From Tamarix chinensis (Eukaryota > Streptophyta > Magnoliopsida > Caryophyllales > Tamaricaceae): a DNA stretch of 64,000 bases. The notes beneath the pieces were generated by a model that was not told where the DNA came from, ran no database searches, and was given only the letters and a program-made list of their open reading frames with translations. Position 1 is the stretch's first letter; every line of letters starts with the position of its first letter. Location: the NCBI GenBank assembly GCA_030549775.1, contig CM060171.1, positions 142,322,859-142,386,858 on the forward strand, written 5' to 3'. Of this stretch, positions 10,061-20,269 are shown in pieces. The translations under genes and the position numbers were made by a program.

Positions 10061-10807
10061 ATACCTTGGGCTGCATTTTGCTATAACACATCCTTCCATA
10101 CGGCCACCCGCACCACTCCCTTTACTGCCCTCTATGGACGAGACCCTCCCACACTACTACGGTACACAACCGAAGGTTTCCCAGTGGCCGAGGTTGATTT
10201 TGAGTTGAGAAACAGGGATGCTGTCCTAGACGAATTGAAGCAGCACTTGTTACGAGCACGGGACAGAATGAAATTACAAGCTGACCAAAGGAGGAGAGAT
10301 TTGGAGATTGACATAGGTAGCTGGACTTATGTCAAGCTCAAGCCCTACCACCGCTCTCTCGCTCGCCGCTTGAATGAGAAGCTCTCTCTGAGGTATTTTG
10401 GACCATATCAAGTGGAGGATAAGGTGGGGCCGGTGGCCTATCGTCTCAAGCTTCCGGAATCTGTTCCCATCCACCCTGTATTCCATGTATCAATGTTGAA
10501 GCCAGTCATAGGGGCAGGGCATCAGGGGCAGCCTTTTACATCCGTCCTCACTGCGAATTTAGAGTGGAAGGTTGAATCGGAAGCACTGCTGGATGTGAAG
10601 TATAATACCAAGGGAAGACTGGAAGTATTGATCAAATGGAAGAACCTGCCAGATTTTGAGGCCTCCAGGGAAGACTTTGAACTCATGGATGGACAATTTC
10701 CTGAATTCCACCTAGAGGACAAGGTGAAATTCCGAAAGGAGGGTAATGATAGACCCTTAATTCGATACACCTATGTGAGGAAGGGCAAAAGAGGGACTAT
10801 GGAATAA
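10061..10807 (+). pseudogene. gypsy integrase C-terminus with chromodomain, running into the 3' LTR
   Basis: The same phase as the integrase core continues past the stop at 10058 through the GPY/F-like region (LRYFGPYQVEDKVGPVAYRL) to a chromodomain-type end (LLDVKYNTKGRLEVLIKWKNLP...FELMDGQFPEFHLEDKV). The frame then reads about 20 codons into the 3' LTR and stops at 10807. A C-terminal chromodomain marks the chromovirus group, where it is thought to guide insertion toward marked chromatin. Coding overlap with the LTR is common in compact Reina-type elements. Confidence 0.83.
10733..10746 (+). promoter_or_regulatory. polypurine tract of the gypsy element
   Basis: A purine-rich run (CGAAAGGAGGGTAA) sits directly before the 3' LTR start TGATAG, the expected plus-strand primer position. 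Confidence 0.75.
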
Positions 10808-11212
10808 GAAGTGTGTTGATTAGCTATCTGCTGAGGTGTCCAGTATGTTGAGTCTTATTTTGCTGTTTTATTTTATTTTTACTGATAGGGCGTTGGGGAA
10901 GGGTCTGTTAGCTAGTGGATGAGTCACCTTATTCTATTATTCGGTTAAATCTAGTCGGTGATGTCAGGGGGGAGGGAAAGAAGCTGTTAGCTCGAGTATT
11001 AAGAGGAGAGGAGAGAGAGGGGGAAAGGCAGAAATTAAGTTGGTTGTGGGAGGTGTCAGGACCTCAAATCCCTAGCTGTAACTTTTCTTTCTCTTCGTAT
11101 CAATAGCTCATACTTCCTTTCTCGCCTAAATTCATTGCGTTAAATCTAGCTGTAATTCTGTTTCAACTCTCTTGTCATTGTTGGTGTTGATCCTAAGGGC
11201 AGGTTCTTATCA
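10747..11212 (+). repeat. 3' LTR of the Reina-like gypsy element
   Basis: 466 bp, the same length and ends as the 5' LTR, followed by the target duplication CATCG at 11213-11217. The first 61 bases also encode the end of the polyprotein. Confidence 0.95.
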
Positions 11213-11217
11213 CATCG

Positions 11218-12450
11218 CTAACCTCCAAAGTAAGGAAAAGATAAGAGAATTGCAGCATGTGCCCATCAAGGTCAACATATTGATGTTGGTCTCCAATAGT
11301 CGAATTTTATTCTTGATGTCTAGCCTAGTGCCCAACATTTTACCGTAGATCATTATGCCAAGATTCTCTCAATGATCAATGGGCGGCATAAAGGATAAAT
11401 GTCCACACATAATGATGGTAAATCTACTATCGCCAAGATGGCTGGTAAGCATTTATAATTTACTTTTCTTAGTTCTAAGCAGAAAATGCAATGAATTTTT
11501 GATAGTGAAGCTAGTGATCACATTACCCCTCACTTACATTTGTTTGATTCTTATCATCTCATAAAAAAATCCCACATTCGTTATTATACCAAATTGCCAA
11601 TAGATCCTAGTTATGCACATAGGGTCAATTTATTTTACAGAAGATATGGTCATACATGATGTTCTACATGTACCCTCTTTTTCATTTTAATGTCCTTTCC
11701 ATCAGTAAGTTGACTTCTCAATTAAAAACCAATCCCATTTTCAATGGTAATAAATGTTTTATCCAGGACCCTTCAAAGAACACACTAATGCTTCTCGATG
11801 AGCAAACACATAGACTGTATTTTGCTGATGAAACACATCATAACTAGCCTGCCCGCCACTCTCTTCTAGTTTCCAAAACCAAAGTACAAGATCTTTCCAT
11901 TAACAGCTGCCTCTCTTGTTCATTCTCTGATCATGAACTATGGCTCTGCAGGTTAGGACATATACCTTTTGATAAGCTTTCGTCATTAGGGCTTACAGCT
12001 TGTAATTCAAAGTGTAATCATACTAGTAACATATGTCCTAAAGCTAGACAACAAAGAAAACCATTTCCTCATAGTACATCACATTGTATATTCCTTTTGA
12101 GCTAATACATATTGATATATGGGGGACATTTCAACCCTCTACATACAATGGTTTCATGTACTTTCTTACAATTGTTAATAACATATCTCAAAGCACATAT
12201 ACTCACTTGTTATCTCATAAGAGTAATATTTTTGCCATACTAGAATCCTTGTGACATATGTTGAAACTCATTATAATGCTAACATTAAACTAATTCATTC
12301 AAACAATGGCTCTGAATTCTGCAGTAACCATGCCAATTCATTTTATGACCAAAAGGGAATCACTCACCAAACTTTTTGTGTTTATACCCCACAACAAAAA
12401 CAGCATAGCTGAACGAAAACATAAGTACATTTTAGAAATTGATTAAGTCC
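11218..12450 (+). pseudogene. copia protease, GAG-pre-integrase and integrase remnants
   Basis: After the nested gypsy element the copia pol resumes. A protease signature reads FDSEASDHITPHLHLF (near 11497-11545; families normally have D-S-G). The GAG-pre-integrase region follows: FHFNVLSISKLTSQLK at about 11680, and LCRLGHIPFDKLSSLGL at about 11945-11990. Integrase fragments include FELIHIDIWGTF (near 12100), MYFLTIVNNIS, FIQTMALNSAVT and PHNKNSIAERKHKYI (near 12390-12425). Frameshifts and stops are scattered. A jump from integrase to late reverse transcriptase near 12450 indicates an internal deletion. Confidence 0.78.
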
Positions 12451-13508
12451 ATTTATGGACTGAAACAGACTAGTAGACAGTGTTTTGCCAAACTCACTGA
12501 TGCACTTCTAGTTCAGGGGTACAACCAGACTAGACATGATCTTTATTTCTGAAACATTCTTTTGCTGGTTTCACAATTTTAGCTGTTAATGATGATGATA
12601 TTATCCTTAATGGTTCTGATTCTAATGAGATACAACATATTAAAGCCCATTTGGATGCTGCCTTCACCATCAAAGACCTTGGAAAACTGAGTTACTTCAT
12701 TGGTTTTGAGGTTGGTTATGTATCCAATGGAATCACCCTCACTCGGCATAAGTTCACACAAGACCTTCTGAAATCCTCCTCTCACAACTACACCTATCAC
12801 TAAAACACCTCTCCCAATCAATTGTAAACTTCATGCCATGGAAGATGTTTTATCACATACGAATCCTTGGTTGGCGAACTTAATTTTTTGACCAAAACCC
12901 AACCAGATTTATCTTTTGTCACTCAAACACTCGATCAATTCATGAAATCCTCTCAGGTTCCACACTTACATGCCTTAAATCATGTCCTAAAATATATTCA
13001 AGGCACAGTGAGGCAAGGCATACTTCTCCAAGATTGTGATCAGCTTTCTCTGATTCTGATTAGACATCTTGTCCTACAACCAGAAGGCGTGTCACTGGGC
13101 ATTCAGTCATGCTGAGGTCCTCCTCTATCAGCTGGAAGTCAAAGAAACAAGGCACTGCGTCTCAGTCTTCCACTGAGACAGAAGATAGGGCAATGGCTCA
13201 AACTGCTACTCAGATCACTTGGCTTGTTGGTTTGATGTTCATAATTTACAGCCTGTTCAACTACATTGTGACAATGTCTACCCTACACAGCCAAAAATCC
13301 CGTCTTCCATGAAAAGACAAAGCATATAGAGGTTGACTGCCACTTCACACAAGATAATGTCCTTTAAGGCCTCTTACAACTCAGCTAGCTTCCTACCCAA
13401 TCTCAACTAGCAGATGTTCTTACCAAATTACTCCCTTCTCAGCAGCACTGGCATTTATTATCCAAGCTTGGGATGCTCTCTCCTACCCCTCCCAAGCTTG
13501 TGGGAGGC
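12451..13508 (+). pseudogene. copia reverse transcriptase end and RNase H remnants
   Basis: Late RT motifs are visible in mixed frames: VNDDDIILNGSDSNEIQHIK (decayed YVDD box, near 12585-12650), KDLGKLSYFIGFEV (near 12675), LVGELNFLTKTQPDLSFV (12867-12920) and ALNHVLKYIQGT (near 12975-13010). RNase H follows with SSSISWKSKKQGTASQSSTETEDRAMA (13120-13200), VFHEKTKHIEVDCHF (near 13305) and QLADVLTKLL (near 13405). A purine-rich tract (CTTGTGGGAGGC, 13497-13508) precedes the 3' LTR. About half of RT is missing. Confidence 0.8.
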
Positions 13509-13852
13509 TATTGGCATATATAATGCCAACTCAGCAATAGACATCAGCAACTCGACAAACAGCAGCCAACCAACACACGCCAACAATTCTGTCACATCAA
13601 TCAGTTAGCAATACAACAATTCTGTTTTTAGCTATAACAGCTTTACTACACCATTGGTACTTACGTTAGACACATCTATGAATATGGTTGTATACTTGTA
13701 TTAGACAAAGTACATGTGGGTTGTAATACCACAATCTATCAGAATATACAATCTGTAATTCTCCCGTATATCATCTTCTCTTCTTTCCTCCAAGGTTCCT
13801 CCATTCTCTTTTTTCTTGAAACCTTCAATTCTCCATTTCAGTAATTGCAATA
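13509..13852 (+). repeat. 3' LTR of the copia element
   Basis: 344 bp, 27 shorter than the 5' copy because of indels near the U3 part. It ends ...GCAATA and is followed by the AAAAA target duplication at 13853-13857. Confidence 0.87.
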
Positions 13853-14014
13853 AAAAACGCTTATGGATCACATAGTCCACTTCACCAAGTGATCCGAGGA
13901 CTCTGTGTGTGTGTGCGAGCTTGTGAACCAAAGAGAAACGATATTTTCATGAAAATCAAGGACAGACCATTACATAATAGATTTCTACGCTTCCATGATA
14001 AAGCTGATACTCAC

Positions 14015-14845
14015 AGTTGAATTTCTTTTTTGGTACGTTGCCATTGTTGAGGGAATAAAGGTAGTTCTTCACAATTTCAGCACTAAATCGTGCGGCGTAC
14101 TGCAAAGAAACTGATTACAATTAGCTAAAGACTGAAAGGCAGCTTTTAAATGAGGAAGAGAAAACAAAAAAACGTGCCTGAAAAACGACAATATAATACT
14201 TTGAATTGTTTCGATCACTACAGTCGGTGACATGAGACTGAGCTTGAGTGTTCACCTGTATCATAAGTAATATATACGAGACATAATTTAAATGTTAGCA
14301 TCCTAATCAGCATTTCCCTCTGCAAACCCCATCAGCAATCGGATACATTCACCACTAGAAAAGCTCGTACAGAGACATGATCATATTTACAACAATTCTC
14401 TCCGAGAGTAGCAATTAGGGCTAAATCAATCAAACAATTGAAGAAAAGCAATCTCTAATTTTAATTCAATGAAGAGCAAAGCAAACAAACAATAGATAAG
14501 GCACGAAGAGAATAAGAAAATGAATGAAGAACTCACCAAAACAATGCTCTTACAAAGATGAAAAACGGAGGCAGCACCAAGGATGTCTCGTCTGATTTCA
14601 AGACTTCGATCGTAGTAATCAGAGGCAACTATCTTGAAAATGAAGTCGTTGACTCCACTGGCTCGGAGAATGGCGGAAAGTCGATCGACGGTAGCGAAGG
14701 AAACAGAGGAAGCGGCGTTGGAGTCAGTGTCGTCGTGGTCGGAAGTTGAGCATAATTGTTGAGGTAGGATAGAGTGCTCAAGGTCTGTTATTCTTTCAAG
14801 GATACGGGTTTGGACTCTCTCTAGCTCTGCCAGTTCTGCCTCCAT
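14015..14845 (-). CDS. YbaK/aminoacyl-tRNA synthetase-associated domain protein, exons 1-3 (3' part missing)
   Basis: Three exons are visible on the minus strand: 14845-14537 (103 codons, from MEAELAELERVQTRILERI), 14255-14178 (26 codons, VNTQAQSH...SKYYIVVFQ) and 14099-14015 (YAARFSAEIVKNYLYSLNNG...KKKFN plus one base). Intron 1 is GTGAGT...CAG. Intron 2 (14177-14100) starts with GC instead of GT. Intron 3 opens with GTGAGT at 14014. The joined product matches my memory of the plant YbaK-domain family (Arabidopsis At1g44835-like), about 300 residues, so roughly half is here. YbaK-like folds hydrolyse wrongly charged tRNAs in bacteria; the plant role is less certain. The copia target site lies 157 bases into intron 3. 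The remaining exons are either beyond the left window edge, behind a transposon-filled intron, or lost. Confidence 0.85.
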
Positions 14846-16005
14846 TTTCTCCCTTCCACGATCACTCGGGAATCCAGCGTTGCTGCCTCAAATCAACCAT
14901 AAGCGTGGGTCAAAAATGAGCCTCCGGTAACGGTCTAATTTATAATAAGGTCCAAATTATAAATTAATTCAAATCAATTTAATTTATAATTTAATTTAGC
15001 TTACGATTTTAAATAATTATGGTATAATTCATATTTATAAAATTAATTTAGTAATTGTTTCATAAATTATAGGATGATTTATAAACTATAACTAATTCAT
15101 TTTTTATTAATATAATTTTAAATAAAAAATACTTTTTACATATCAATATATAATTTATTGGTTGTAAATTGTAATATATAATTTTATAGTTTTCTATTTT
15201 TCTTATATCTTTGTACATATATAATATTTTTCCCAATGTAATATGATATAAAACTTATTTGATATTAATATTGAACATGAATATTATAGTTAAAATTTTA
15301 GATTAACTATAAATGTATAAAAATATATCAAGATATTATAATTAAATCATAAAAATATAATTTTATATTATAAAAATAAGTATTAAAATAAATATTAGAA
15401 TCCAAAGAGTATAAATTGCATACCAAACTTAATCAAACCATAAAGTTAGGGTTTCATTTAGTTTATGATATATAGAAAACAATTTGATTTGTATTGAAAG
15501 TTTTTCAAACTATAAAATTATGATTTGATTAAATTTAAAAATTAAATTAAATCAAATGAAACCAAACCGCATATACCTAGCAAAAAGCTCGGACATTCTA
15601 GCCCACAAGTGAGCGGGAGTTGGGAGAGCAAATTGTCCATTCAAAAATTTAGGCTTAAATGAGTCGTCTCCTTTAAAAAAAGATAAAAGTCCATTCACTT
15701 AATTGTTTGCTCGTTATATCATTCTAACAATATCCATTTATTATCCACCGCTTAAAATTTAAAATATTATTAATTCATCATTTATTATCCATTTGTTAGA
15801 ACAAATATTATGTTAACTATTTGCAAGAAATTATACAACGAACTTTCATTTAAAAAATAAATAAATAACAAATTTAGCATCGGTCATCTATTATATTATT
15901 ACATTAGAAAATTTTATAAAGTGACATTGTTTTGGAATAACTTTAATATTTGTCCCTAATTTAGAAAATATGAAAAAAAAAATCACATAAATGCCTAGAC
16001 ATTTA
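14846..16005. other. intergenic AT-rich stretch upstream of the YbaK-domain gene
   Basis: Contains the promoter side of the minus-strand gene (no clear TATA box picked out). From about 14930 to 15590 there is very AT-rich DNA rich in AATTTATAAT words, ending in AAACCAAACCGC. That pattern resembles worn hAT MITE ends, but terminal repeats and a target duplication could not be set. No gene seen. Confidence 0.5.
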
Positions 16006-16245
16006 GTGCTCGTTTGGTACGGAGGTAATTGGGGTGAAAAAATTACCCCCATATTTTATATATCTTATATAATTAATTTAAAATTAAATATTTTTATTCT
16101 AATAAATACTCATTTTAGATCTTAATTTGATCTAAAATAGGTATTTCATTAAAAATATATTTATTATTATTAAATACTTAATATAAACGGTACAAAATAG
16201 AAGGAAAATTTTTCCACTCCTATTACCCCCATACCAAACAAGCCC
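16006..16245. mobile_element. Tourist-like MITE (PIF/Harbinger type), copy 1
   Basis: 240 bp with inverted ends GTGCTCGTTTGGTACGGAGG and, reversed, GGGCTTGTTTGGTATGGGGG, flanked by the 3-bp duplication TTA (16003-16005 and 16246-16248). AT-rich, non-coding interior. The second copy at 35821 shares ends and interior words such as AATACTCATTTTA. Confidence 0.9.
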
Positions 16246-16248
16246 TTA

Positions 16249-17029
16249 ATGTAATTTTTTATGGGCACCCTATGTTTTTAATAACTCCACTTCAGTGCTT
16301 TCACATTATAATTTACTTTTAATTCTCTAGTTATTCATTTAGATACTCACATGAAATTAATAAAAATGTGAAGGTACATTGCTATAATTTGATGAAACAA
16401 ATAGGGGATGTCTTTAAAATATTGACTATTTTTTTTATGTATCCAAATCAAATTTATGTTGTAAGATATCCTTTAAATGCATTGATTAAAACTTCAATCA
16501 CAAGATGACCCTAATGACGATTGTTTCCATCCAAAATTTGTAACTTCCTTGTAAATTTGAATTTAATTATTATTTTTAATTTGCAATAACATCCACAAAG
16601 ATGGTACCAATTCCACCAGTTACTTCTATATATTTCCATTCTAGTATGTAATATTTTTTGCTAAATTTCTATTAAAATGTAATAATAAATAAAAATGAGA
16701 TGTTGGTAGCATTTTCAATTTAATGTTATTATATAATAAAAGAAAAAAAATTATAAATTTGCCACAAACTCTTTATTCTTCTATATATAGATAGCTCAAA
16801 TGTTGTGATGAAAATATTTTAAAATTAAAATCAAATATGTGGAATATAGATACCTTTTTTCAATGTGAGATTATGTATCCTTCGGTTGAGGTGTTTAAAA
16901 CTAAGTGAGTAATATTACTTATCTGGATAAACCACAGTTAAAATCAATTTTGACAGACTAAATCGAAATTCCTTGAATACCACTACCTTAAGTTAGAAAT
17001 TTTCCATCTACAGTGTAAAGGGCTACAAG
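16249..17029. other. AT-rich spacer, no gene seen
   Basis: Non-coding and AT-rich, with no convincing repeat or open frame. It ends at the left LTR of the large minus-strand chromovirus. Confidence 0.5.
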
Positions 17030-17277
17030 TGTAACACCTTAAAATTTTTGGTTTAAAATTTTTTGCTTAATTTATAGATTTTGTAGAAGTGAAAACCAAA
17101 ACACATGTGTTACCACCGCTATTAATGTGAGTCCAGTTTTTGTACCATTCCCACTCTAAGGGTAATGCAAAACAATCAACCGAGTCACAAAATAGAGAAA
17201 CAACATAGATAATAATAACATAATAGGATAATGGTGTGGAAATCAACTCCCAAATATGCAACAAAAAGGGGAACAAG

Positions 17278-17697
17278 ACACAAGAGCCTAACATATCCAA
17301 GACACAAAAGAAACCAAAGGCACCAGCGAATAACTACTACTGTAACTCTCAACCCATAGTATAATTACTCATGTCTAGACATGTCAACATAGAAGTCATC
17401 ATCATCATCCTTTGGTGCTTGTAATAAGTCACCAACATAGTGTAGTATTAGTATGTTGACGTACTGAGTAAATAAGAGCTCCCAAAGGCACAAGAACCCA
17501 ACATATACAAGACACAAAAGGACCCAAAGGTACTACCAGATAACTCCTACTCTAACTCTCAACCTATAACGTAATCACTCATGTCTAGACATATCAACAT
17601 AAAATTCGTCATCATCATCTTTTGGCGTTTGTAATAAGTCACCAACATAGTGTAGTATCAGTAAGTCAGTGTACTTAGTAAATAAGGGCTCCTTTAT
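17278..17697. repeat. 210-bp tandem duplication in the LTR
   Basis: Two head-to-tail copies (17278-17487 and 17488-17697) share words at exact 210-base spacing, for example GACACAAAAG at 17301 and 17511, and AGTAAATAAG at 17468 and 17678. Several substitutions separate them. Confidence 0.85.
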
Positions 17698-17934
17698 AAA
17701 TGCAACATGCAACACATAGGACATGGTATACAAACAATAAAAACATGTAGTGTGAGTAAATACATTATATCAAAAAATACTCATACCAAACTTAAATAAT
17801 GAACTTGATAATACTCATGCATCTCTTAATTCCATACTTAATACATAATGGGTACCATAATAATTACATATTCAAATGAGAATATTGTTTACGAATAGCT
17901 AATTTAATATATATAATTAAAATATCTCAACACA

Positions 17935-18165
17935 ACTCATGTAAAGGTGGAATAAAACCACTAGTTAACCTAATATAAATAGTTAGCACAACTCATAAGA
18001 TAAAGTGGACTAAAATCGTCAATTGATCTAACATAGATGACCTACACTACTTAAGAAATAAGGTGGGCTAAAACCATTACCTGACGTAATATAGATGGCC
18101 AACATTGCCCAAATAACAAGGTGGACTAAAACCACCAGCTTATTCACCAAGGGATGTCAACATAG
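17935..18165. repeat. about 60-bp tandem repeats in the LTR
   Basis: Four worn copies of a unit with core AAGGTGGACTAAAACCAC followed by TAACCTAATATAGATGG. The same unit recurs at 29590-29925 in the other LTR. Confidence 0.75.
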
Positions 18166-19260
18166 AATTCCACTATCTTCCATTCAAATTATAAATATCT
18201 TATTAAGGCCCGCCATTTTAACTTATGTAACACACCCATACTTTAATAATTTAATTTCATTTTGATCACTATTCCAAGAAGTCTAAGGCCATGCAAGGCG
18301 GTAAAATCAAAAGGATAATCCATTAAAAATACCTCAAAAGTCCCAAATAATCTAGTTGGCATGTCTCACAAACTAGTAAACGGGTTTGGGGAACAACCCC
18401 ATGAGAAAATAATACAAAACAAACAAATTAATTTATCAATTTGGCCACCAAGTCAATTAGTCTCACCAATTTATTGATATGAGTTAATAAATTGACCAAT
18501 CCAAATCATGGCTAAACATCCTAAAATTTTAAGTTCAATAATCGATTGGTATAGGAAACTAGTTGACCAATTCCTTGGGACTATACATAAATGATTTTTT
18601 TATGCTTTTCAAAATCAACCAAAACATAACCATACTCTATGAAACCTTTCAAAATCACATTGCAACATACCTACTTCATAGTTCCAACTCAAAAAGCTGC
18701 TCCACATATAAATCATGCCATATACAAATCCATAATTTCCTCATACAAATAAAGTACACAATATTATACTCCTATAAACATATTAATGCTTCACACACTC
18801 AAAAATTCTCTTAAACATAAAATTAATTATGGGTTTCATGCTTGAAATAACCTTAACAAATAACACATCATTCTACATCTATAACGTCTAGCCGAATTCA
18901 CCTATCAAGTAAGTAAGATTACTCCACAATGCACACCAACATATAGGATTATTGCTCACATATCAAGAATTAAAGGAAACCATTTAGCAAAATACATTTG
19001 AGATTGAAATTAGAACATAACAAAATGGAAAAAAGAAGAAGAGAATAAGCTAAGGATTAGAAGAATGATTGAGCACTTGGAGGTTTCTCTTAGAATGGAG
19101 GTGAAGAATGCTTCCAGAGGCTAGCTAATGTTTATTTGAGCACAATTGAGGAGAAGAAAGATCTAATTTGAGATCGAGGAGTTAAGGAACACAAGGATCA
19201 AAACACACTTGAGTAGGGGAAAGAAAAGTGTAAAAAAGGAGGCTAAGATGTAGGATATGG

Positions 19261-19798
19261 TAGGGGTGTGCAAAATCGGATATCCGTATCCATTCGGATA
19301 TTTTTTTCGGATATCCGCTCTGTATTTTTTTAGACCGAATATCCGGGATGTGGATATCCGAAAAATAAAGACCGGATATACACCGAATTCGGATATATCC
19401 AATAACCATATGAAAATACTATTTTATCAATTTTAATAACTTTTGCTATAATATTTTTAGAAATAAAGATCATATATCAATTAATATTCATATATATATT
19501 CATATGAATATCTTATTTTATCTATAAGAAGTATTTAAATATTATTATAAATATTTAAAATATAAAAATAAATAAAATTTTAAAATTTAAAACTATAAAA
19601 ACATAATAATATGGTATATTATTGAAATAATCAACAAAATATCGGATATTTTTTCGGATCGGATAATCCAAAAAAAATCAGATATCCGAATGTCAGATAT
19701 CCTTTTAGAGTAAAATCGGTTCAGATATCCAAAATATCGGATCAAATTTTTAAATATCGGATCAAATTTTCAGATCCCGGATTTTTTGCACAGCCCTA
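19261..19798. mobile_element. hAT-type MITE with GGATATCC subterminal repeats
   Basis: 538 bp. Inverted ends are TAGGGGTGTGCAAAATCGG and, reversed, TAGGGCTGTGCAAAAAATCC. A perfect 8-bp duplication GGATATGG flanks it (19253-19260 and 19799-19806). Degenerate GGATATCC/CGGATAT words crowd both ends (19278-19400 and 19640-19780) around an AT-rich core. No coding capacity. It lies in the long LTR of the Tekay-like element and is younger than it. Confidence 0.95.
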
Positions 19799-19837
19799 GG
19801 ATATGGACTAAGGGTAATGGGGATATTGGACCAACAG

Positions 19838-19865
19838 AAAAAAAAAAAAAAAAAAAAAAAAAAAA
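19838..19865. repeat. A(28) tract
   Basis: Uninterrupted adenine run just outside the hAT element; probably a simple expansion, since no retroposon body precedes it. Confidence 0.9.
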
Positions 19866-20269
19866 GTGGGATTTGACTCTATAAAAGGGATATGAGGCAC
19901 AACTCCAAGGTGGAGAGACAAAGAAGGAGGAAATCAAGGGTGTGGAAATCATGTTTGGCAAGTTAAATTTAAAAGTTAATTTGTAATGATAGTTTAAAAC
20001 TCTCTAAAAATATAATTTATAAATAAATTATAATATATTTCCAAGGCTTGGTGAAGGATTGAAAGAGATTTGAAATTAAAAATATAATAGATACTGCATT
20101 TTCAACATAACCAATTAATTGGTTCATCAGGAAGAATAAAAAAAATATATCTAGTCAATTAGTCTACCATACCAGTCGACTAATTCCCTAGTTTAAATAA
20201 CATTTTCATAATTCATTTTTTCATTAAATATCATATAAGATTACTTGTTATTTATGGGGCATTATATCA

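Larger units (their letters stand above)
5782..11212 (+). mobile_element. full-length Ty3/gypsy chromovirus (Reina-like), defective
   Basis: A 5,431-bp element with two 466-bp LTRs (TGATAG...TTATCA), a tRNA-Met primer site, a polypurine tract, and gag, protease, reverse transcriptase, RNase H, integrase and chromodomain in gypsy order. The exact 5-bp duplication CATCG flanks it (5777-5781 and 11213-11217). By eye the LTRs differ at 21 of 466 positions, 19 of them transitions. At an assumed 1.3e-8 substitutions per site per year that is about 1.8 million years. Reina assignment is inferred from the compact size, short LTRs, RT pattern and chromodomain. Stops, two or more frameshifts and mutated catalytic residues mean it cannot move by itself. 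Confidence 0.93.
4580..13852 (+). mobile_element. Ty1/copia element with TA...TA LTR ends, split by a nested gypsy element
   Basis: The pair of LTRs 4580-4950 and 13509-13852 enclose copia-order remnants: gag, protease, GAG-pre-integrase, integrase, reverse transcriptase and RNase H. A 5-bp target duplication AAAAA flanks the whole (4575-4579 and 13853-13857). The gypsy element 5782-11212 sits inside gag just after the zinc knuckle. LTR termini read TATTAG...AATA rather than the usual TG...CA; the first five bases are inversely complementary to the last five, which supports the ends. The two LTRs differ by many substitutions and indels, so this insertion is older than the nested gypsy element. 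Stops and an internal deletion make it inactive. Confidence 0.88.
17030..20269 (-). repeat. 3' LTR of the Tekay-like element
   Basis: On the minus strand it runs from TGATATAATGCCCC (20269) to ...GGTGTTACA (17030). A purine-rich tract (AAGAGGGTAG) lies directly upstream at about 20279-20270. The plus-strand reading begins TGTAACACCTTAAAATT and parallels the start at 28943, including GTGAAAACCAAAA. It is 3,240 bp with the nested hAT, about 2.7 kb without. Confidence 0.7.

Noticed and set aside
13701..13931. Minus-strand frame (VHKLAHTHRVLGSLGEVDYVIH) as a fourth exon of the YbaK-domain gene
   Set aside because: It does not continue the family sequence after KKKFN and runs into the copia LTR; better read as intron 3.
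14930..15590. A hAT MITE with AATTTATAAT words
   Set aside because: Composition is suggestive but ends and target duplication could not be identified.
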